Of a DNA stretch of 64,000 nt, positions 49,216 through 61,314 are shown in pieces (within the stretch, counting starts at the first letter, position 1; the number at the start of each line of letters is the position of its first letter). The notes under the pieces are model-generated. The model searched no databases, was not told where the DNA came from, and was given only the letters and a program-made list of their open reading frames with translations. The position numbers were made by a program, and so were the translations under genes. The stretch covers positions 24,128,230-24,192,229 of the forward strand of contig NC_080049.1 of the NCBI RefSeq assembly GCF_026212465.1. Direction: 5' to 3'. The stretch comes from Amaranthus tricolor. Taxonomy: Eukaryota > Streptophyta > Magnoliopsida > Caryophyllales > Amaranthaceae.

Positions 49216-49822
49216 GAATTAGTGTAAAGAAAAACCCTAGAAATAGGCCGGTGAACATCAAAGCCTTCATCACCTCCATGTAAGTTCTCTGTTCTCTCTT
49301 CCCTTTCACTTTCTTCAGTTTTTTTCTTTTCTTGGTGTTGAAATTTCAAAGTTTAAGAAAGCTTCTCTCTTTGCAAACAACAACATTGTCGTCGACGATT
49401 TGAATCGTACATAAAGGTAATTCAATCGGCGAACGAACTCCAGTTTGGGCCGATCGAACCGATTCGTGGGTAAAACCACCGAATCATGTGATACCGAGTG
49501 TTTCACATTTAGACTCACATAGTCTGATTAGTTACATAAAAAAAAAGTTGTTCCTAATTGACTTTTAGTACTTAATAGCAACAACTTTACATAAATAAAA
49601 ATTTATTTCACACAAATCAATAAGCTATTTTAACATATTCCAATATAATTCAAAATTAAATAACTATAAATATTTTGCCCCAAACTAGAATGAACATAAT
49701 CCTCAAGCAAGGATGATGAGATAAAAAAAAAGATCAGTATTTCTTCTCATTCTTTGACCCCTAACTTTATGTTCCCCTTTAATATACACCACCCAACTAT
49801 ATACTTCAACTACCCTGAACCC

Positions 49823-49850
49823 GTAGCAGGTAGCAGGTAGCAGGTAGCAG
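49823..49850. repeat. (GTAGCAG)x4 minisatellite
   Basis: Four tandem 7-bp units. Confidence 0.95.
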
Positions 49851-50207
49851 GGCTGTGATGCAACAACAGGCAAGACTGTCTAGAAAACTACTGTAAATCT
49901 ACTATACTGCACAGTGAAGAGCCAGAGAGCTCAAAGTTTTGTACAATCAATAATCTATATTCATACATATAACAAAATGTTTAATAATAAGATTCATCAA
50001 ATCCTTTTTCTAACTATTATTGTCAATTATAACATCAAAAATGATCAAAACTTAAATTTTAACTATTTCAACAAGAAAAAAAATCAAACACCTTCATCTA
50101 TTATGTACAGGCAAATTGTAAGAGCATCTTTCCCGGAATCTGTATGTTACATCTACGATAAGTTCTGAAAAACAGAAGTATCTCAACTAATTCAATGGCA
50201 CCTATAT

Positions 50208-51811
50208 TCAACTTGTTCTACGACAAATACGAAACAGACGTCTGAAACGTCCCATAACCCCATATCTTTGAAGTAGACCACAGGCCACTGGTACTGCAGT
50301 AGGCAAGGCTGACGTGAACACAGTTGTGAATAACCTGGCGCTTTTTGGCGAAGTAGCAGTTACAGCAACATTAAACGTAACATACAATGCAAACAGACAA
50401 ATCTGAAGCTCCGTCTGTAAGGGAAATTTCCTTGTCAAAGTACCAATCATGTAAAGAGAGACGTTAAATCCTATGGAATTGAAAGAAACTAACAGAATGT
50501 AAGACACTAAGTTATGAGTGCCCAGTATGGAAGTCCCAGCAAGATGGACTTGATCATCATCCTGCCATACATCACCCGGAGGGCTGATACCAACTTGGTA
50601 AGTTGCTGTTACAACCAGCACAGCTATAACAAGAAGCGTGGTACGAACATCACTTGGTGAGTCTCTTCCATCATGAAATCTGAAGTACTCAATGAGACTA
50701 TTTGAATTGGTTACTGGAGAATCACGAGTTAAAGAAAGCGAAGTCGTGTTATTGAGGGCAAGATCTTGAGATTTTAATGCCCCCGCACCCTGAAGTATAT
50801 CTTGAATTTCTCTGTCACCAGCTTCACTTGGAAAAATTAACAGCAAATCAAGCGCTGTCAAACGACTATTGTTTATGGCATTTACTTCCAGATTGCTAGA
50901 GCTGTTTGTAAGAAGCATTTCCAGAACCTGCTTAATGGACATCAAATTAATGATTTTCTCCACAGAACAATAAGGCACTACCTTGGAGGAAATCAAAACC
51001 ATAACTACCAAATGAATGATGAAAAATAATAAATAATACATAAGCCGTATGTAATGTATGTTTGCATCATACATAAATATAATAACAATGTACCTTCTAT
51101 GTCAAATAGTAGAAAAAGTCTTTAGCTATCAATATTTTTAGTATAAAATCAATGCAACTGAAATAAGAGACAAGACTTTCATCCTGACACACTTGACGAT
51201 AAATAAAAATAGTAATTAAAGTAAAGACTTGCCTGTCTTTGCTTCTTCCATACGGCGAGATGCAAGATAGTATTGCCATGTTCATCTTTTCTATTCAGAA
51301 CCTCATCTCTACGCATTTCCCTTGCCCAATCCAACAAAACCTGAAAACTAATACACTGAAAGTTCTTGACGGCAAGATGGAAACAATTCTCCTTCTGCAC
51401 AGTCACATCCTCAATGCATCCTTCACAGTTCGTGAGCATTTCTCGTAACTCAACAACTCTCCCTCCTAGCACTGCAACATGTAGAGGAGTCTTTCCTTCT
51501 CTTCCTTCAAGACGGCAAATATGTGGGTCAACTTTGATAAACTCTCTCACTATCTCTACGTGTCCATTTGCGCATGCTAAGTGCATCGGACTATATCCTT
51601 CTGCATCTAACTGCCTAGCGAATTCAGGCTTCAGTTCCAGTAATTTTTTTGCAAAATCCAAGTGCCCAAGTGCAGAAGCAATATGTAGAGGATTATGAAT
51701 ACTTATTAGTGGAATTTGATGGAGGATTAGGGGATATTTTATCAGCAATTGATTCAGTTCCTCAACATCTCCTCTCTGTGCCATTTGGAACAGCATTTCC
51801 ATTTTTTGCAT
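50208..51811 (-). CDS. ankyrin-repeat protein with PGG domain (BDA1/ITN1-like)
   Basis: Two exons on the minus strand, 51811-51233 and 50927-50208 (1299 bp, 432 aa, phase-0 intron). The exon 1 end is AAAGACAG followed by GCAAGT, so the intron uses a GC donor; the acceptor is TTAAGCAG. About five ankyrin repeats fill residues 35-215 (HNPLHIASALGH, YSPMHLACANGH, KTPLHVAVLGG, NCFHLAVKN, NTILHLAV), the last split by the intron. The PGG domain (TLLVIAVLVVTATYQ...PPGDVW) begins near 290 and opens a four-span membrane region. This matches the architecture and length of BDA1-type immune and salt-response ankyrin proteins, which sit in the plasma membrane or endomembranes. The exact orthologue is uncertain. 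Confidence 0.9.
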
Positions 51812-54800
51812 ATAAACTCACTAATGTTTAAACCAAATTTCTAGTTTGATAGAAGATGATCTATTATTTTTTTGGAATAAAATACTTCACAAATCGATAG
51901 TAAAAGAGCAAAAAAAAAAGAGAAAGTCAGACACAGATTATAGAAAGATTGAATATTAATGTGAAACCTTAATCGATTCCAATATCTTATTTCCAAACAA
52001 CTATACACATTGTTCTCTTCAAATTCTTTTGATATTTTATATTATCATGATCGAAATCATCACCGTGTTTCAAACATATTATAAAACAAGTAGTTGTTGA
52101 TCTGTCAGATAGTTCAAATAACAGGTGTTCAGCTAGCAATGTTTTGAACATGAATTAGTCAAAATTTATATTAAAACACTTATAAAATTAAAATACAATT
52201 TTGCAATCAGAATCACCTTCTCCCAGATAAGACAAAGGTCTGCTTTTTTTTCCTTCCCAAACATCCAGCTGCAAGGGTAATTTCTGATGCAGGAATTTTA
52301 CTTCAGAAGGGGTTTTTCTTCTCTCTAGTTCCCCACATTTTTTCATCTCATAAAGCCATAGTAAATGAACAATCATAGTACGATACAATCTGGAAATATG
52401 ATGATCACTTTATTTGCAGTGAAGATAAAGCCTTCTCTTCACCTCTTTCAGTCTTTCTGCATTCAAGAAAGGGGAGTGGGTGTCCTACACTTGTTGTACT
52501 AAGAGTTAGATACTTAGATTACAACTAGAGTGAGACAGGTAGCTAAAAAGCAATAGCCCCTACAGTATTTCAGACAGCTTGGCTGCCATGATGGACATTA
52601 TTTTCCTGTGCAAGAGATGTGCTGTTTGTGGAATGGAAAATGAGAATTAAATGCTTATTGAGTTCTTCAAGAAAATTTACTACACTATTTTTTCCTCTCA
52701 CCCACTATTTTGGATTTTAAGTTGCTAATATAAATATTGAGTTTGAAAAATATTTTTTTAGAATAAACATCAAAAGCGTAATTTTAATATTTTGAGCCCT
52801 TAGGGATTGGCTCCTGGGCGGTGCCCTTCTAACCTATTTCCAGAGTCTACGATGCATTCGTTGTCGTTGTTCGACTGGTGTGTGTTAAGAGGCTCTAGCA
52901 AGTAGCAACTCTATAATAGTCTTTCGTAGATTTATACCTGGTAAATTTACAATGGAAACAATCCACCCAGTGAAAATCTACTTAAGGGCCACGTGTGGTA
53001 GCGTTGAAGCAGCCCAAGCAAGAAAAAATATCTTGTTTGTGTATGCTCACTTTAAACTTAATTAACATAAATTTTTAACTATACCACTTTACCAAAAACA
53101 TATAAATAAAAAAACCTTAAACCTACACTTATGCTTCATCACGGTTCACCAGTGACGTTTGCGCATAAATCAAAACTAGCTTAAACTAGTAAGATACGAA
53201 ACAAAGCAAGGGGGCAAGATTGAGTTCCATGAAAGTGTACAAAAAATGCTATCTTTACGCTACTTCCAACTTGTAACACTAGCATGATGCCTACATTACC
53301 AACAACCCATGCAAGTCTTAAGCTATGGTTTTCAGCAATACCTAGTGGATCATGGTCATGGTCATAGTCATAGGCATGATCATGATCATGATCATGATCA
53401 CCAGACCAGTATAAGTCAGGATCAAAAGGGAAGAGGTAGCGGGCATATCATACATGTACCCCTTCGAGGGAGAGGGCAGGAGGAATGCCTGCAATCAATA
53501 ATGCACAAAATGAATTATTTCAAATAATAAGATAAGATAGCATCAATCATAACAAAACTCAGATAATGAAATAGCTCTTGTAAAATAATTTCAAAGGATA
53601 ACCTACTTGAGACGAACGAACTCGTTGCAGTATGCTTCAATTTGAAGTATCAATATTCTTGGACCATGAGAAGTGGACTCCATTCATTCAATTACCAACT
53701 GAACATGCAGTTTCCACTAAGATATCTGAGCAAAAGCACAAGTACGTCCATAAAATATCACATCATCATCATGTTGGATGTGCTAGAGCCTAGAAGTACA
53801 TTTACGAGATCACACACGTGAGACAAAATAGATTACGAATATTCAAAAACTAAAATGCACCAGGATCCTGAAGTATTTCCTTCAGGCTATTTTTCTAACC
53901 TCGATTTTCCTGGATTGCCCTGCCTCCTGAAAAAGCTTTTAAATTGTAATAATACTAGCTTCTAGCCTTCAACTTAGTGGACTAATTTGTCTTACTTTCT
54001 TCCAGGTAACAAATTGCACAACTAGCTGCAATGCTCCTCCTTAGTCGAATCCTTCACTCATCTACTGAGTTGACTAAAATCAAACTGGGAAAGAAATTAC
54101 ACACCAAAGGAGTAATGATTTTCAAGTTTACTTCTGAGTTGCCTAAGAACAAAATGAAAAAGTTTGCAACCAGCCTATAGTGCAAGACAAGAAAAACAAG
54201 ATTTCCATGTGATGTAGTCTGCAACACAAGCTCACACATCTTACAACTGGTTAGCCACCCAAGATGAAATTGTAATCCTCCCGGTAAAGAAATTTAAAAT
54301 GTGGAATATAGTAAGCAACAATTTGAAAAGAAGTGAAATCACTAAAATGCTAACAAAAGACAACACGAGAACACAAAGAGGTAATCTTTCTGCAAACCTT
54401 CTTCAAAGGTGATATGAAAATATATGAGAAATGTAGAGTCCAGCACCTACTAATCAGACAGCTTTAAATTCAACGTCAACTCCTTTGCTGATATATTATA
54501 TAGAACCCATCATTCAAACCTGAATCAGATTTATTACAATATGGATATATGCCATAATTAAAGATGTTCAGCTCAAAATACATCCCATATTGCAAAGATT
54601 ACAGCTCTAAGTGTTTCCATATAATCAGTCAGAATCCATGTATTTGTCGGGTTAGGTTGCTGTCTACTGACATTTTTTCAAGAGCTTGTAGCCAGTAAAG
54701 AGAGTGAAAAATATATATCTATATATATATATATAAAGGGTTAGTAAAATTAAATAGCATGTGTTTATCTATTTAAGCTTGTATACAATTACTAAGCAAA

Positions 54801-54925
54801 TCTGCTGCAAGTACAAGACTAATCACTTTAAAAGAAACCATGAGTCAACTTGAGATCATAATATAATAAATAATATACAAGTGATTTCGTTCTTCAACAT
54901 CTGGTCATTTCCATAAGGCATATGC
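51812..54925. other. intergenic, no gene supported
   Basis: The promoter region of the ankyrin gene comes first, then about 2.5 kb without a recognisable coding region. It includes an ATGATC-type hexanucleotide repeat (53349-53402) and a TA run (about 54708-54735). The last few hundred bases are probably 3' UTR of the RER1 gene. Confidence 0.5.
53349..53402. repeat. (GATCAT)n-like microsatellite
   Basis: Imperfect GGTCAT units run into perfect GATCAT units. The plus frame reads as His-Asp repeats, but no gene context supports translation. Confidence 0.85.
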
Positions 54926-55957
54926 TTATTCATCTCTAGAAAAGAAGCTGGATGATGACTTCTTCCCCTTGTGCTTCTGTAATAAAATCCAGGAATAAAC
55001 ATGCCCAAATTAGAGGCATAGGTATAGCAATAAAATGGTGCATATGACACTAAATTGCACTAACTAGAAAAGCTGAATCAATGCATCAAAATACAATGAA
55101 GAATTCATCAATCCAAGCATAAATTTAAAAAATAAAAAAGTAAACAATCCTAACCGGTTTTCCAAAGCTGAATGGATTATACTTATACTTGATCATATGT
55201 ACTATTTGACGCTTCATTGTCAGTGCAAGCAGAAAAAGCCAATAGCTCGACAATATAGGCCAAAAAACTGGTACATCCAACACAGATATGAAAGTTAACA
55301 TAAACGAAACTATAAAAGCCTTGGTGATGGCGTACCTGTGACAAAATTTGAAAAAAAATGTTAGAATTTCCATCGTACCCGAGAGGTGCCAGTGTTCTAC
55401 AGCGTACAAAAAGTGCATAAATGAATAGAGGGGTCACATAAATTAACAAAAATGCATCTTAAGTTCTTAACTAAGTTGTTAGCAGCATGATTCTCCAACT
55501 CTAAAGTAATAGGCCCATTTTCACAAACTATTGGCTAGCATAACAAGGATCAACAATAAGAAAGTTGATCATGATCTTATGAAGTTCAGGATTTGACTTA
55601 CCAAAACCGAAGCTCAGGCACACGTCTCTCAAAAGGCTTATATTCATCAGAATCTCTACCGGGAGAGGAAAGACCATCCAGTACTTCCAGCTCGGGATCG
55701 ACATTTGGTGATAGAAACCCAATTAACAAATTAAGCACATAAGTGGCCAAACCATAAGACACAACATGGAATCCCTTGACCCAATAAACCCTCAAAACAT
55801 AGATCATAGCCACCACCATCGTCACAAGCCATCTCCGCAACATATGAGGCACTGATCTATCCAAGTAAGAATGAAATTTCTTGTGTAGATTACTTCTCCA
55901 TGTTGGAAGAGGCATGGGCTCTTCTTTGTCATGAATTGCTTCATTCTCTCGGGTCAT
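54926..55957 (-). CDS. RER1: RER1 family Golgi-to-ER retrieval receptor
   Basis: Three coding exons on the minus strand, 55957-55602, 55335-55155 and 54976-54926 (588 bp, 195 aa), all GT-AG; the Trp codon of RFW is split by the first coding intron. Family hallmarks: the YLDRSVPH motif with RRW, hydrophobic pairs forming the four-span RER1 topology ([32 protein letters not shown]), [28 protein letters not shown] segment, and [20 protein letters not shown] followed by a basic tail (KHKGKK). The protein cycles between cis-Golgi and ER, returning escaped ER membrane proteins. The start at 55957 is the first ATG after a likely acceptor (TCTGTTTTAG). A 5' UTR exon probably lies at about 57105-57195 with donor CAAAAG|GTTTGAG. 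The protein appears complete. Confidence 0.95.
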
Positions 55958-57200
55958 GGAGGCTAAACAATAAAGCCTAACTAAAACAGACACAATAATG
56001 TGAAATTAGTAAAAAGAAGATGTGGACACATAACTACACTAGCACAATTAACCTTCATAAATTGTAAGAGCATTGTGGTCAGCATTCCTCAAAAAAAAAA
56101 AAAGCAAAATTACAACATCAAAACAGCAGTTAAATTGAACTCCTAAAAGTCTGTACCTAACATTGCTAACCACAACTACACCCCCACGCTTAAAGAAGGG
56201 AAGTAAGCAGTTGCATTCAACTCTAAATCGCTGCAACTTCATTGCATAACCACACCAACACACTGAACAAACAGGATTAGAAAAAAGTAAAAATAGGGCA
56301 ATTGATCAAGCATTGTCCTCAAAATTATACAAGCATACTGATCCTTCACTCCCCCTCTCCTAAACGGTCCTATCAACTTTATCTTCATCAACATTTTCAA
56401 CACAACGGGCTCCACCACTCATGCAACATAGCATTATCCCAAAGCCACTATGTGACTTCCATTTAGACAGAGTTAAGTGAGTTCAATATGTGTAGAATTA
56501 CCCTTGAAAAAACAAAGACATAGTTTCGATTGCTTAAAAATGTGTATCCAGGGTTCTGCATAAATTGGCTTCGCTATTCAACAGCATATAAAATTTCAAC
56601 TCATGTAAGGTTCAAATACATCAGTTTGTCTATAATTATTTGGTAAATCTCAAGTTCTTTGAAGATTTCTCCCATTTCATTCTCAAATTCTTTATTTTTC
56701 AAAATTTCATTCAATATGATTTCCTGAAAACTCCATCGGTGGGAAATTGAACAAGCTTTTCTTCCAAGACACTTTAGGTGATACCAAATTTTCAAATTTC
56801 ACTAAGCAAAATCAAGTAATTTATGAGTTAATCATTCATTAAGCAAACAATCAATCGTAAATACCAAACAAAGTAACACATTTTCCAGACAAAAAATTGA
56901 TAACGTTACACACAATCAAAGTCCCAAGTTTGATAAAATAAATAAACCAACAGCCAAAAATCGAGGAACAGGGACAAAGTAAAAATGACAAGAGCAAATT
57001 ATAATCAAATGAAAAATTCGGAAAGTTTGGAATTAAAAAGGATCAACCCTAAAAACTGAAGACGTGAGAACTATTAATTTAAAGAATAAAACATCTCAAA
57101 CCTTTTGATGTTATTGATATTGAGTGTTGCAATGAAATCAGATGAAAAATCGAAGCATCAAATATGGCGAGAGAAGGAAACCAAACGGAAATGGTTGATT
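55958..57200 (-). other. RER1 5' UTR exon and leader intron (inferred)
   Basis: A pyrimidine-ending acceptor lies just before the coding exon, and a candidate non-coding first exon lies near 57105-57195. The interval holds no other coding content. Inferred from splice motifs only. Confidence 0.5.
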
Positions 57201-57788
57201 AATGGAGGAGGGTTAGTTAGCTGACTGACAAGGTTACCAATAGCAGTCAGCACTTTTTTTTTCGAAATTCAATGGGGGTATTTTTGTTTTTTACAAATGT
57301 TTTTTAAAATTCGGTTGATTATCGGTTTTCAACTTCAGATTTATTTTGATTGGATTTTGGAATATTTGGTTAATTAGGGTATATTTTTATAAGAAAAAAA
57401 AAATATTATTACGTTGAATAAAAATAGTAAAATTAACATAAAAAATTTTTTTTGTCAACTACGTAAAAAAGTTGAATATTTGTCTATGACATAAAAAAGC
57501 TAAAAATTTAGAGTTACATATAAAGTTCTTTTTTTTTAAAGAAATATTGCCATGTCCAACTTCAGCCAAAAATATTGCCCAATTCTTATTTTGTAATCAT
57601 TTTTCTATTAAATTTTTCATTTTGCTCATGCTGTACCTCTTAATACTTTTTTGTTTAGAAATCATCAGCCCCTCTTGTATGAGATCATCTCACAGTGAAA
57701 TGAGGACATACAAAAGTTTTATTATGGTAAAAGTTTTTATTATAGGACTATCTAACCCAAATATAGAGCACGTCTCAGGTGATTGTTT
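57201..57788. other. RER1 upstream region, AT-rich
   Basis: No gene was seen. The promoter of RER1 is probably at 57200-57400. A GAGATCATCTCACAGTGA palindromic word at about 57680 is another trace of the GAGAC/GTCTC MITE family. Confidence 0.45.
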
Positions 57789-58144
57789 GACACCAAAACT
57801 TGGCCGAGACCGTCTCAAAATAAGGCCAAGAGTGGGCTGGCCAAATTCGCGCGTGTAACAACATCACACGTTTTCCCTTGTTTTTTCATTTTCTGGGCAT
57901 TTATCAATTTTGACCTTAAAAGGTATCAATTTTGACCTTAAAGGTATCAATTTTAACGTAAAGTAATACTTGAACATATCAATTAGAGTAAAAAATTTCA
58001 ATTTGAACCTACAAGTGAACAATTTTGACGTTAAAATGATCAATTTCTACCTAAATATGATTCTGTTTCACAATTTTTAGAACGAAGTTATATAAAATGG
58101 TATTATTCTATTATTCTATGGATGAATTTCAAACAAATGAATGG

Positions 58145-58212
58145 TCAATAAAATTATCAATAATAGTGTTAAAATTATTAATAATAGTGTTAAAACTATC
58201 AATAATAGTGTT
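58145..58212 (+). repeat. 21-22-bp tandem repeat (ATCAATAATAGTGTTAAA)
   Basis: Three units of an AATTATCAATAATAGTGTTA-like word lie just inside the left arm, next to the LINE 5' truncation point. Confidence 0.85.
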
Positions 58213-60390
58213 AAAGAAGGTCAAGTCCAAGGGAAAGACCATGTGGGGGAGACTCAAAGGGGATATGGTCACAACTCTGTCAAACAAGATAAGTTTATTG
58301 AGCTTCCCAAGTCAGTCAGAGGATGTGAATGAAATGTGGGTGAACATGGCAAAAACCATTAGAAAAGTGGCAAAAGAGACCTTGGGGTGTCGTCGGGTAA
58401 ACCAAAAGTGTTCAAAGAGTCATGGTGGTGGAACGATGAGGTAGAAAAGAAGATAAAAGATAAAAACAAGAGATTTAAGGAACTTATGGCATGCACGGAA
58501 GAGGAGGACAGGAGAAGCAAACGGGGGGGGGGGGGGGGGGGGGCAAAAAAAGCGGTAACGAAGGCAAAAAACCGTGGTTATGAGGACTTGTATCGGAAGC
58601 TTGATACCAAAGAGGGGGAGAAGCAGATTTTTAAGTTGGCGAGGACTAGGGCCAAACAGCGGCAAGACTTAGAGACAGTGAAATACATCAAGGATGAGGG
58701 GGGACGAGTACTTCTCTCAGCTACTCAATGAGTCTAGGGGGCCAAAGGAGGCGGATAATCAAATTTTTGACGGCCAAAGACCAGTGGAATATGGGTCAAC
58801 AAGTGATATTACCACAGGAGAAGTAGGAGAAGCTCTCAAAAAGATGGGGAGATCAAAGGCAGTCGGGCCAGATAACATCCCGATTGAGTTGTGGAGGGGT
58901 TTAGGAGAAGAGGGCATTCGTTGGCTGACTAGCCTTTTTAATATTATTTTGAGGACATATAAGATGCCAGAAGAATGGAGGAATAGCACACTAGTACCTC
59001 TGTTTAAGAACAAAGGCGATGCGCAAGTATGCGGCAACTATAGAGGTATCAAAATTCTAAGCCACACAATGAAATTGTGGGAAAGAGTGATAGAAGGGAG
59101 AATTAGACAGGAAACGGTGATTAGAGAGAACCAATTCGGCTTTATGCCAGAAAGGTCAACCATTGAGGCAATTCATGTTTTGAGGAGACTGATGGAGAAA
59201 TATAGGGAGCGAAAGAAAGATCTACATATGGTGTTCATTGACTTGGAGAAAGTGTATGATAGCATACCACGACGTGTTATCTGGGATAGCCTCAAGGCTA
59301 GAGGTATTTCTTCAGTGTACATTGAGGCTATAGGGGATATGTATGATAGAGTTTCGACTAACATTCAAACACCGGTGGGGATAACAAAGCCTTTTCCAGT
59401 TAAAGTGGGACTACATCAGGGATCGGCTCTAAGCCCTTTCATTTTTACTGTCATAATGGAAGAGATTTCTAAATCTATTTGGGAAACAGTACAATGGTGC
59501 ATGATTTTCGCTGACGACATAGTGTTGGTTGCAGAACTAGAGAGAAGGTTAGCAATAAATTGGAAGAGTGGAGGGAAGCTTTAGAAGGTAAGCTTTAGAA
59601 GGTAAAGGGTTGCGCATTAGCCGTACAAAGACCGAGTATTTGCGTTGCGACTTTAGTGGGACATCACCAGTAGGTGAACCAGAGGTGTCCATAGATGAAA
59701 CATTTGTTAAAAGTACAACCAAGTACAGTTATTTGGGATCGATCATTCAAAGGGACGAGGAGATTGACGGGGATATAAATCATCGTATACAGGCGGGTTG
59801 GCTCAAGTGGGGAGCAGCCACTGCAGTGCTATGAGATAGGAAATTCCCAAGCAAGTTAAAAGGAAAATTCTACCAGGCGACAATCAGATCTGTTCTGCTA
59901 TATGGGACCGAATATTGGCCTGCAAAGAATATTTTTGAACATAAGATGGAAGTTACAGAAATGCGTATGCTAAGGTGGATGTGTGGGAACACATTGATGG
60001 ATCGAATTAGGAACCAAGAGTTTAGTGACAAACTAGGGTTAGCCCCTATATCTGGAAAAATGCGCGAAAACAGATTGAGGTGGTTTGAACATGTGCAGAG
60101 AAAGACTTTCTTCGCCCCTGTGAGGAGGGTAGAAAGCATTATAGTTGAGGTAAGAGGAGTCGAGGAAGACCCAGGAGAACTTGGGATGAGTAAATAAGAG
60201 TTGACTTGCATGAGTTAAACCTCTCTGCGGACCTGACTAGGGATAGGAGTAGTTGGAGACACCATATCCATGTCTTAGAATATTGATGTCCTCTTAGTTT
60301 TAGTGTCCTTAACCTCTTGCTTTTCTCATTTCCTTTCTATTAGTTCTTTGTTTTCTTTCTGCAGTGGTTCCCCTTTTATTTATTTATAAG
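58210..60390 (+). pseudogene. RTE LINE reverse transcriptase, broken
   Basis: The longest frame, 58694-59584, holds RT: KAVGPDNIPIELW, FGFMPERSTIEAI, VFIDLEKVYDS, HQGSALSPF and FADDIVLV. Downstream, in other frames, come the KTEYLRCDF, YLGSIIQRD, MRMLRWMCG and PGELGMSK segments. A 14-bp tandem duplication (AAGCTTTAGAAGGT, 59576-59603) and a stop near 59833 break the C-terminal part. A 21-base G run at 58523-58543 interrupts the N-terminal part. The endonuclease domain is missing. It is closely related to the minus-strand LINE at 29337-30673 but lacks that copy's 3' tail. Confidence 0.88.
58523..58543 (+). repeat. G21 homopolymer
   Basis: Twenty-one consecutive G, flanked by AC and CAAAAAAA. 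It is the most extreme homopolymer of G or C in the window and may be length-variable or an assembly estimate. Confidence 0.85.
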
Positions 60391-60713
60391 CCTTTAAGTT
60401 TTATTAACTTTGTTCTCAAATTGTGAAACAGAACTATTTTTATGTAGAAATTGATGAGTTTAACGTCAAAATTGATCACAAATAGGTCCAAATTGAAATT
60501 TTTTTATTTTAATTGATCTACTTAAAGTTTACTTTAAGTTGAAATTGATACTTTTAAGGTCAAATTTTGATACCTTTAAGATTAAAATTGAAAAATGCCC
60601 AGAAAATGGAAAAACGAGAGAAAGCATGTGAGGTTGATACACGTGCGAATTGGGCCGGCCCAAATTGGCAATCTCATTATGAGGTCATCTCGTTCAAGAT
60701 CAGCTGATTGTTT

Positions 60714-61314
60714 AACTATTAGCATTATATATTGTTGTTTAATTATTATTTATACTTACTTGTTTAATTATTATTTATTATTGTTGTTTATTTCTTAATT
60801 ATTTAGTTTAATATTATTATTCAATCAACAAAAAAAATAATTGTTTAATTATTAGCATTATATATTTGATTATTTGAATTATTAATTATTTATTATGTGT
60901 TTTTTAATTATGTAGAAATATGATTGGTAATAATGATAGAGACAAAGATTTCTCGAAGGGTTTATTATCTAGGATTAGTTTTAAACATACGCTTCTTATA
61001 AGCGACCCTCATGATAAGGATGTAACAAGGTCTGCCCGTCGTTCTAGGCAGAAGCAGCCGTTGAGACAAAGTCATGCCCAGAGGTCTAGCACCTTAGAAC
61101 ATGTGTACCCACATTGATGACCATATAAGCAAGCACAATTCATTAGGGTCATCTAATGACAAGGATAGGTATAATGACTATCAGGGACAAACTCCCACAC
61201 ATTCCATGTACAACCTTTTGATTGGACAGTCACTAGGGACCAGAGAGTTAACTAAAATGCCACATGATCTTCTCTAACCTATAGCAACTGATGGTAGCGG
61301 AGATGGATCATCAT
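60714..61314. other. AT-rich spacer with unidentified 65-codon frame
   Basis: AT-rich repeats (TTGTTTAATTATT words) run up to 60900. A plus-strand frame at 60920-61117 encodes a basic, Arg/Gln-rich peptide that I do not recognise. Next to a transposase relic it may be part of a transposon. Confidence 0.35.

Larger units (their letters stand above)
48691..50207. other. intergenic: MITE fragments and simple repeats
   Basis: GAGAC/GTCTC MITE sequence is at 48950-49215. An AAACCCTA-type box with a short leader-like stretch ending ATG-GTAAG-like lies at 49227-49275. A (GTAGCAG)x4 repeat is at 49823-49850. About 49860-50207 is the probable 3' UTR and flank of the ankyrin gene. No other gene was seen. 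Confidence 0.5.
57789..60704. mobile_element. long-TIR element enclosing an RTE LINE fragment
   Basis: The left arm (about 57798-58085) and right arm (about 60404-60698) are inverted copies over about 280 bp. Shared blocks include TTTTCTGGGCATTT, TTCTGTTTCACAATTT and CAATTTTGACGTTAAA. A perfect 9-bp direct duplication TGATTGTTT flanks it (57780-57788 and 60705-60713), as expected for a Mutator-like insertion. The interior is a LINE fragment on the plus strand. Either the TIR element captured LINE DNA or a LINE inserted into a TIR element. Confidence 0.8.

Noticed and set aside
53309..53527. His-Asp-rich open frame as a metal-binding peptide gene
   Set aside because: It is the translation of a GATCAT/GGTCAT microsatellite, with no start context, homologue or splice structure that I can support.
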